Notes under the pieces: generated by a model
The model's input: the letters and a program-made list of their open reading frames with translations, nothing else
Database searches by the model: none
What the model was told of the DNA's origin: nothing
In this document: positions 57,942 to 64,000 of the stretch, piece by piece
Layout: every line of letters begins with the position of its first letter
How positions within the stretch are numbered: the first letter of the stretch is position 1
NCBI GenBank assembly: GCA_025769875.1
Contig: JAGFNK010000159.1
Coordinates: 42,465-106,464, forward strand
From: Russula earlei
Taxonomy: Eukaryota > Basidiomycota > Agaricomycetes > Russulales > Russulaceae
Reading direction: 5' to 3'
DNA: 64,000 nucleotides
Translations under genes and position numbers: made by a program

Positions 57942-58596
57942 TAACCTCTGTTATTATTGTGGGAAGAAAAACCATATGGCAAACCAATGTAGAGCAAAGA
58001 AGGCAGCCCTAGGACATCGAAGGCAAGGTTCTCATCCCCAAACAGTTAGAGCCACCACTATCTGAGATGAAAACACTGAACCTGCACAAGAAGAACCTGT
58101 TCCTGTCATGTCATTAACTACTTGGAGAAAAACACTCATGGATTCAATCCCTCATCCCAGATCTGCTCCCATGGATTTTTAATTGGACCCTCTTCTGCAC
58201 CAAGGAGAGATGTGGTCCAAATCAGTACAATACAAAGAGAAATCAATTACCCCAAAGTTATTACTCACTCCCCATCCATTGCTTTAAAAGTTACCATTGT
58301 GGGGAAGATAAGCAGTAAAGAAATTGGTGCAAGAGCCCTCCTTGATAGTGGGGCAGAAGGAATGATAATTCATGAATGATTCACACAAAAACACCACCTA
58401 CACCTCCAAGCAATGACCAAACCCTTGCCAGCACAAAATGTAGATGGAACACAGAATGCCAATGGACTAATACACTTCAGCACCATTCAGATTCTTCGCA
58501 TTTGAGCACAAATGGGTGCCACTCATGACAAACAAGCAGAATTCCTTGTCACCAACATTGGAGACCACAATATAATCTTAGGAACAGATTGGTTAT
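57942..58596 (+). pseudogene. Ty3/gypsy gag zinc-knuckle and protease fragment
   Basis: The CCHC knuckle is CYYCGKKNHMANQC (57948 on). The aspartic protease segment ARALLDSGAEGMIIHE is near 58335, with FLVTNIGDHNIILGTDWLL at its end. It lies downstream of the RT fragment, opposite to element order, so it is a rearranged second fragment. Confidence 0.85.
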
Positions 58597-59371
58597 TGTT
58601 GCGCAGCATAGAGCGCAGCTAACAGGCCAAGCAACCCACCTTAGAGGTTGTGCTAATGCTCAAGTGATATTGGGGTGAAGAGCGATGTGTATACTTGTCT
58701 ACATGTATGGTATTTATACCTCTATGACCCAGGGCTGTTCCTAAGTCCAAAAGAGGTGACTACAGGTGTCCACTATATCGTGCATTCAGTGACACATGAT
58801 GTGGATGTTGAACCAGAACCCGAACAGATCAAAGAAGGTGAAGACCTTCATACAAGGTTCAAGATCCGCTCATAGATGTTACATGTTAGACAGAACTTTA
58901 GTATATGCGCTTATGGCAATAGGGTTATGCATACTATGCTATCTATCACAAGATGCAGCCTTATGCTGCATCTAGAACGTTTCCACATCACGCATCACTT
59001 AATGCGCGATATAGTGGACACCTGTAGTCACCTCTTTTGGACTTAGGAACAGCCCTGGGTCATAGAGGTATAAATACCATACATGTAGACGAGTATACAC
59101 ATCGCTCTACACCCCAATATCACTTGAGCATTAGCACAACCTCTAAGGTGGGTTGCTTGGCCTGTTAGCTGTGCTCTATGCTGCGCAACAGTGGAAATGT
59201 TCTAGACACAGCATTAGGCTGCATCTTGTGATAGATAGCGTAGTATGCGTAACCCTATTGCCATAAGTGCATATGCTAAAGTTCTGTCTAACACATAACA
59301 TCTATGAGCAGATCTTGAACCTTGTATGAAGGTCTTCGCCTTCTTTGATCTGTTTGGGTTCCGGTTCAACA
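58597..59371. repeat. Palindromic copia LTR blocks
   Basis: Two units alternate in both orientations. Unit b is 58597-58805 (plus) and 58987-59190 (minus). Unit a is 58806-58986 (plus) and 59191-59371 (minus). The minus copy (a then b, starting TGTTGAACC at 59371) is the 3' LTR of the adjoining copia element, preceded by a polypurine tract. The plus copies form a permuted b-a order. Confidence 0.75.
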
Positions 59372-59385
59372 CTCCCCCTTGCTAA
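59372..59385 (-). promoter_or_regulatory. Polypurine tract of the copia element
   Basis: AAGGGGGAGTG reads on the minus strand directly before the LTR start, as expected for plus-strand priming. Confidence 0.75.
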
Positions 59386-59420
59386 GTGCATCGGTAGATG
59401 CCATGAGCATATTCCCACAT

Positions 59421-60846
59421 TCAGGGGTAGAACATTAGTCCTGATTGCTCCCTGAATTTGAGGAACTTGACACGACCAAGGTTCTTGGTGAACATGTTGG
59501 CTGGGTTGTTAGCCCCTTCAATAAAGAATAGCTCCACCTGTTTGTTTTGTATGACTTCACAAATGAAGTGATAGTGCAAATCAATATGTTTGATGCGCTT
59601 TTCTTGCACAGGGTTGGAGGCTAAGAATATTGAGCCTTGGTTATCACCGAACAGTGGGATGGGAGCAATATTAATGCCAAGTTCTGTTAGTGAGGACTTG
59701 ATCCAAACTAACTGTCTGCTCGTATCAGAGAGTGACATATACTCGGCTTCTGTGGAGGAGAGCGCAACTGTTTTCTGTGCTCATGAGTTCCATGAAAATA
59801 TTGCTCCAGCCAGGTTCACCATATAGCCTGTAGTGGACTTCCAATTTGTCGGATCAGAGGCCCAGTCAGAGTTGGCATATGCCATTAGGCTGCCATTAGA
59901 TGGTCCATCATAGACCAAGGCATAATCAGTGGTTCCCAAGAGGTATCGGCAAATATAGAATGCTCGATTTAAATGATCCTCTGAGGGATTGGCAGCATGT
60001 TGCGACAACTTTGTGACAGCAAAGGCTATGTCTGGATGTGTTCCAAGCATTATGTATAGGAGTGATCCTATAACTTGCTGGAAATTTGACCGCAAGGCTG
60101 GGTCAGCAGCAGAAGTGTTGGGAGAGGGGTGATAGCCCTCTGGTAGTGGAGTAGGAGCAGGGTTTGCATTAAGCAAGTCGAAATGCTGCAGCACTTTCTT
60201 TAGATATTCAGTCTGGTCCAGATGTATCTGGCTGGACTTGCGTTGAATGCGCATGCGTAGAAATTCTTGGGCATCACCCAGATCTCGACATTCCCAAAGC
60301 TTCATGAAGTGCTCCTTTGTTTCATTAATTTGTTTTTTGTCTGCTCCAAAGAAGAGCACATCATCAATGTAGATGATGGCTATGATGCTCTTGTCTTTAC
60401 TAACAAAGAGCCCAGAGTCAGACATAAGGCGAATAAGGCCGAGCGAGGCCATGAACTTGTCAAGGGCTTTCCACCATGCAAGTGCTGCTTGCTTGAGTCC
60501 ATATATTGCACGTTTAAGGCACATGACTTTACACTCTTGGCCTTTTATTTTAAAGCCCTCGGGCTGCTCCATATAGAGCTCTTCATCGAGCTCACCATAG
60601 AGAAAGGCAGTCTTGACATCTAGTCTGCTAATGTGCCAGTTTTTGAGCGCTGTGAGCGCAATCATCAGGCAGACTGTCTCAAACCGTACCACAGGTGAGA
60701 ATATTTCATCATAGTCAATGCCTTCTACTTGGGAGAAGCCTTTGGTGACTAGCCTGGTTTTTTTACGACCATCAGACTTAAGGTTGAATACCCATCCATT
60801 TTTATTGCCGTTTTCAGCGCACTTGGCAGAGCTTGAATTCCACCCA
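59421..60846 (-). pseudogene. Ty1/copia reverse transcriptase and RNase H (3' half)
   Basis: The RVT_2 domain shows GWVFNLKSDGRKKTRLVTKGFSQVEGIDYDEIFSPVV, LDVKTAFLYGELDEELYMEQPEGF, LKRAIYGLKQA, active site IIYIDDV, and VIGSLLYIMLGTHPDIAFAV. RNase H follows (YANSDWASDPTNWKSTTGYMV...LSSTEAEYMSLSD, GDNQGSIFLASNPV, KHIDLHYHFICE). One in-frame TGA after IFSWNS is the evident lesion. It is truncated upstream at about 60846, where unrelated sequence with a long inverted repeat begins. Confidence 0.9.
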
Positions 60847-61049
60847 AATCGGTGCAGAAACCCCCTCAAACATGCGGGATGAATATCTCCCTCAAAACAG
60901 CTTCAATTCATATGAAAATTATTGTCCCTGAATCGCCTGAATGAGGGCTAGGCAGCCCCATTGTTTTCATGAGATTTGAGTGAGAATTGGTGGAGCTGGA
61001 CTCAAGCCACCTCCACATGTGTATTAGATGAATTACAACTCAAAATCAT

Positions 61050-61214
61050 GGTCTATATCTATTATTTTTCCCTCATGTTGTACCCATGGGCTGTCTTGAG
61101 GCAGCCCCATAGTGTTTTTGACTCAAGTGTTGTGGTGTGCAACATTGTTTTCAGTGTGATCGGAGTGATGACCAGCCACTCATCACCCCTCTCACCTCTC
61201 CATTCTGACCATCC
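61050..61214 (+). repeat. Left arm of the long inverted repeat
   Basis: Reverse-complement match to 63836-64000 with a few mismatches. Shared features include ATATCTATTATTTTTCCCTC and CTCATCACCCCTCTCACC. Confidence 0.85.
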
Positions 61215-61375
61215 TTTGCCCTCATTCCCACCACACCCACTGTCTCAGATGCATCAGTCGCACCGCTCCCTTCCAACTCGCATTTGGCCCTCCACACCCA
61301 CAGTTGCAGCCATGCCAGTCACACTGCCTGCATCGACCTGCCATCTGTCTTCACCACGTGCTGCACTCCTTCAGC

Positions 61376-63646
61376 ATGCCGACTCAGTTAGAATACCTCA
61401 AGCTCAAGTGGGATCTGGAGGACCTTATCGCCTCCTCGTCAAGACTCTGCATGTGTGACCAGGAAGACATAGACGAATACTACCAGAGTTTCAGGGCAAT
61501 CTGTGGTCCCCTCATCCATGCATACCACCTGTGCTATGAAGATTGCGATGAGTCATTCTGGCTCGGACTCCACCTGGACGACTGCTGGATGGTCTCCCAA
61601 CGTCTCGGCCCCTGGCGCCCGAATGAACAGCAGAGGCACTTTGTCAATTTCCAAGAAGTATTCGACACACTAGTCAAGATATTCTCTCAGCATCCCTGTG
61701 ACATTCAGCGGGAACGCCAACTCTGCTCTGCAGATGAAGATGAAGACAACTACACATACCCTGCACCCATGCCCACTCCAGCCTCTGTCCCTACATCGTG
61801 CACCATCACCTCTGCCTCGCCTGCCTTGCCCATCGCCCCTGTGGTTCCCACCTCGTCCGCCATTCCCATCACCTCGTTCACTGCCGCCATCCTTGACTTG
61901 CCAGCCATCATCGCCTCGGCTCCACCTGCCCTTGCCATCCCAGCATCGCCTGCATTCGCCATCGTTGCCCCCTCATCTGTCCCCACTGCCGTAGCCTCAG
62001 CTGTGACATCGCCTATCGCCACTGTCCCTGTCTTTGCCCAACCAGCTCCCGCGCCCTCAGTGTTGCCTGCTATGGCCACTGTCTCAGCTCCATGCACAAC
62101 CACCATCTCAACCTCGCCCACTGACGTTTTAGCGCCGCCCGCCACTTCAGCCCTCACAGCCTCGTCTGCCACCCCCGCCTTTGTCTCATCCGCTCCCATG
62201 CCCTCAGTCATCTCATTGCCTTCAGTCTTGTCCGTCACCTCGTCCATCACCACAGTAGCCTCAGTCATGCCAGCCGCCAACTTTGCATCAGTCTCCATCT
62301 TAGCCTCGCCTGTACTTGTCAGTTCAGCCCAGTCCATCATAGCACCAGCATCGCCAGCTGCCGCTGTCTCCACCCTGCCCTCAGCCTCAGCCTTCTCAGT
62401 CTCAGCTGCTGCCACCACGCCCCTAGTTTTGCCAGCCGTCTCCATCACCCCAGCTTCAGATCAGTCAACCGCCACCACCATGCTCTTAGCCTTGCCAGCC
62501 GCCTTAGTCTTGTCAGCTGCCACTGTAGCCTCAGCCTCAGCCACCGATGTCTTAGTGCCACACGCCGCTGTCTCCACCACCGTCTCACAAGCCACTGCCA
62601 CCATGCCCTTGTCAGCCACAGCTGCCATCACCCCTGTGTCGCCCTCAGTCGTCACCTCCACCCTGTCCACCTCCACCGTTGCACCAGCTCAGTCTGCTGC
62701 CACCTTCTCAGTCTCAGCCTCAGTCTTCTCAGTCTCAGCCACCGCTTTAGTAGTTTCGCGTGACACCAGCATCGCTGCACCATTGCAACCCCTCGCCACC
62801 AGCACCACCCCAGAAGACCAAGAAGGCCTCAGCCATGAACTTAGCCACGACACGCCACAACAGGAGCAGAAGCCGCCACCCACGCCGCAGGAGAAGCAGT
62901 CGCCAACGCCAACAGCACACTGCACGCCGCCTCCCACATCGCCTCCCCATCCGTTCGCACGCTCTTGCCCACATCTGCTGCCGACACCTGCAGTGGAGAC
63001 GACCCCACCACTGCCACCACAAGATGACAGATCCCACCCCCATGCAAGCCGCCCCACACATCCTCTTTCTCAAGTCCTTGCCACCTACGTCTCTATCTAC
63101 GAACTCATGCTCACCGCCTATGCCTTCGCTCCTCATCCACGCCTGCTGCCACCACCTGCAATGGAGACGACCATGCCACCACTGCCACAAGACAACACCA
63201 CCACCATGCAGCCGCCATCTCGTCACCACTGCCCTCGTCTCCATTGCCTCCATTTCCCATCGCCCTCGCCTCTTCCGTCATCACCATCGCTGATCGCAGC
63301 CTTTGTGTCTTCCACAGCACAAGCAGCCATGACCGCTGCCTCAATTCAGATGCGAAAGGCTCAAAACACTCGCATTCAGATGCTTGACCAAGGACGGTCA
63401 AAGTTTCAAGCCCCCGGGAGGTGTAAGGAAGATTATGGCTGGCCTCGAAATCACATGCGAAAACGCGACATGACACAACATGAGACTGACACCTCAGCTC
63501 CCTTTCATCCCTTGCCACCTCCCTCTCGTTCCAGGCAGTCCACTGACCACACACCACAAGCCATCTCACATGCAACATCAAGACCTCGATTGCATCACCC
63601 AGCCCTCACCACCAACCACACATGCATGCACGCCTCGGCACACTAG
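61376..63646 (+). CDS. Gag-like retroelement protein with extended low-complexity region
   Basis: An open frame of 756 codons from the Met before PTQLEYLKLKW (an in-frame ATG lies 24 codons upstream). The first about 120 residues resemble a retrotransposon gag: LEDLIASSSRLC, DIDEYYQSFRAICGPLIHAY, FWLGLHLDDCWMVSQRL, FQEVFDTLVKIF. Then about 400 residues are almost only Ala, Ser, Thr, Pro and Val, followed by a Pro/His/Gln-rich tail that reads into the LTR from 63422. No zinc knuckle, protease or RT. It is CpG-rich, unlike the flanks, so it is recent or protected. The Ala/Ser tract is also open on the opposite strand because of its composition. Confidence 0.6.
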   Translation: MPTQLEYLKLKWDLEDLIASSSRLCMCDQEDIDEYYQSFRAICGPLIHAYHLCYEDCDESFWLGLHLDDCWMVSQRLGPWRPNEQQRHFVNFQEVFDTLVKIFSQHPCDIQRERQLCSADEDEDNYTYPAPMPTPASVPTSCTITSASPALPIAPVVPTSSAIPITSFTAAILDLPAIIASAPPALAIPASPAFAIVAPSSVPTAVASAVTSPIATVPVFAQPAPAPSVLPAMATVSAPCTTTISTSPTDVLAPPATSALTASSATPAFVSSAPMPSVISLPSVLSVTSSITTVASVMPAANFASVSILASPVLVSSAQSIIAPASPAAAVSTLPSASAFSVSAAATTPLVLPAVSITPASDQSTATTMLLALPAALVLSAATVASASATDVLVPHAAVSTTVSQATATMPLSATAAITPVSPSVVTSTLSTSTVAPAQSAATFSVSASVFSVSATALVVSRDTSIAAPLQPLATSTTPEDQEGLSHELSHDTPQQEQKPPPTPQEKQSPTPTAHCTPPPTSPPHPFARSCPHLLPTPAVETTPPLPPQDDRSHPHASRPTHPLSQVLATYVSIYELMLTAYAFAPHPRLLPPPAMETTMPPLPQDNTTTMQPPSRHHCPRLHCLHFPSPSPLPSSPSLIAAFVSSTAQAAMTAASIQMRKAQNTRIQMLDQGRSKFQAPGRCKEDYGWPRNHMRKRDMTQHETDTSAPFHPLPPPSRSRQSTDHTPQAISHATSRPRLHHPALTTNHTCMHASAH

Positions 63647-63835
63647 ATGTGTTTGCATCTCAAGCCTTTCACAACCGCCTCGACCGTCTCAACCATCTTG
63701 ATTCACTTTCATGCCTTCATCTCTAGTACCTCTCTCCTGTATATAAAAACACCCTAGCTACTCTGTAGTAGAAAGAGTTCAGAATAGGACCCCTCTTTGC
63801 AACCCACTCCTCTCTGTCTGTGAAAAACAAGAAGG
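63422..63835 (+). repeat. Partial LTR (family C) at the end of the gag-like ORF
   Basis: Starts TGTAAGGAAGATTATGGCTGG like the solo LTR at 14212 and follows it through TATATAAAAACACCCTAGCTACT and the CCTCT(T) region. It stops at the inverted-repeat arm, so the U5 end is missing. Confidence 0.75.
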
Positions 63836-64000
63836 ATGGTCAGAATGGAGAGGTGAGAGGGGTGATGAGTGGCTGGCCATGACTCCAATTGCACTGGAAA
63901 CAATGTTGCACACCACAACACTTGAGTCAAAAACACTATGGGGCTGCCTCAAGACAAGCCCATGGGTACAACATGAGGGAAAAATAATAGATATAGACCA
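63836..64000 (-). repeat. Right arm of the long inverted repeat (cut by window end)
   Basis: Inverted match to 61050-61214. The last bases of the window are still inside the match. Confidence 0.85.

Larger units (their letters stand above)
60847..64000. mobile_element. Composite element bounded by long inverted repeats, enclosing a gag-only ORF
   Basis: 61050-61214 is repeated in inverted orientation at 63836-64000, and the right arm runs off the window. The left limit is placed where the copia frame ends (about 60847). Between the arms lie a gag-like ORF and a family-C LTR. No pol genes are visible. Confidence 0.55.

Noticed and set aside
61750..62448. Long minus-strand frame opposite the gag-like ORF
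   Set aside because: A composition effect of GCC/TCA-type repeats on the plus strand. No start context or family.

Overview
The window reads as a genome segment from a mushroom-forming basidiomycete (Agaricomycetes). The evidence is: many introns of about 50-65 nt with GT-AG borders; a FunK1 kinase; a Crinkler-like gene; a lineage-expanded F-box family; a Plavaka transposon with a DUF6532 partner; PIF/Harbinger, pogo, Ty1/copia and Ty3/gypsy elements; and strong CpG-to-TpG/CpA decay confined to repeat blocks. No tRNA, rRNA, CRISPR or bacterial-type operon was seen.

Layout. 0.8-7 kb is ordinary genic DNA: a 12-exon membrane-anchored cysteine synthase (minus), a CoA-binding-domain gene with a one-base frameshift, and an intact 5-exon palmitoyl-protein thioesterase. 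Two modules are duplicated. Module A (about 4.25-6.9 kb, containing the thioesterase) recurs at 21.95-31.34 kb, split by a 6.95-kb Plavaka transposon. Module B (7.17-9.74 kb, containing a 133-residue two-repeat protein) recurs at 18.91-21.49 kb, with a decayed third partial copy at 44.47-46.06 kb. 9.9-18.5 kb is a repeat block: pogo transposase remnant, FunK1 pseudogene, and a copia element truncated before reverse transcriptase with two solo LTRs nested in it.

31.3-38.6 kb holds three F-box paralogues. F1 is broken, and F2 and F3 are intact and head-to-head. 40.3-42.6 kb holds a broken Crinkler-like nuclease-kinase gene with two header domains. From about 43.9 kb nearly everything is repeat. 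A fourth F-box copy has been dismantled by a nested stack of insertions: solo LTR-D, a Harbinger element (H2) inside LTR-D, two more solo LTRs inside H2, plus a second Harbinger element (H3) and a Harbinger-like MITE (H1). The last 7 kb contains rearranged gypsy and copia remnants, palindromic copia LTR blocks, and a gag-only ORF between long inverted repeats.

The host genes likely to work are the cysteine synthase (sulfur assimilation), PPT1 (lysosomal/vacuolar depalmitoylation), F2 and F3 (candidate SCF substrate adaptors), and the two-repeat proteins (unknown role). They do not form a pathway. Exon borders were read by eye, and frame closure was checked arithmetically for the cysteine synthase, PPT1, the two-repeat proteins, F2 and F3. 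No database search was run, so family names rest on motif recognition.
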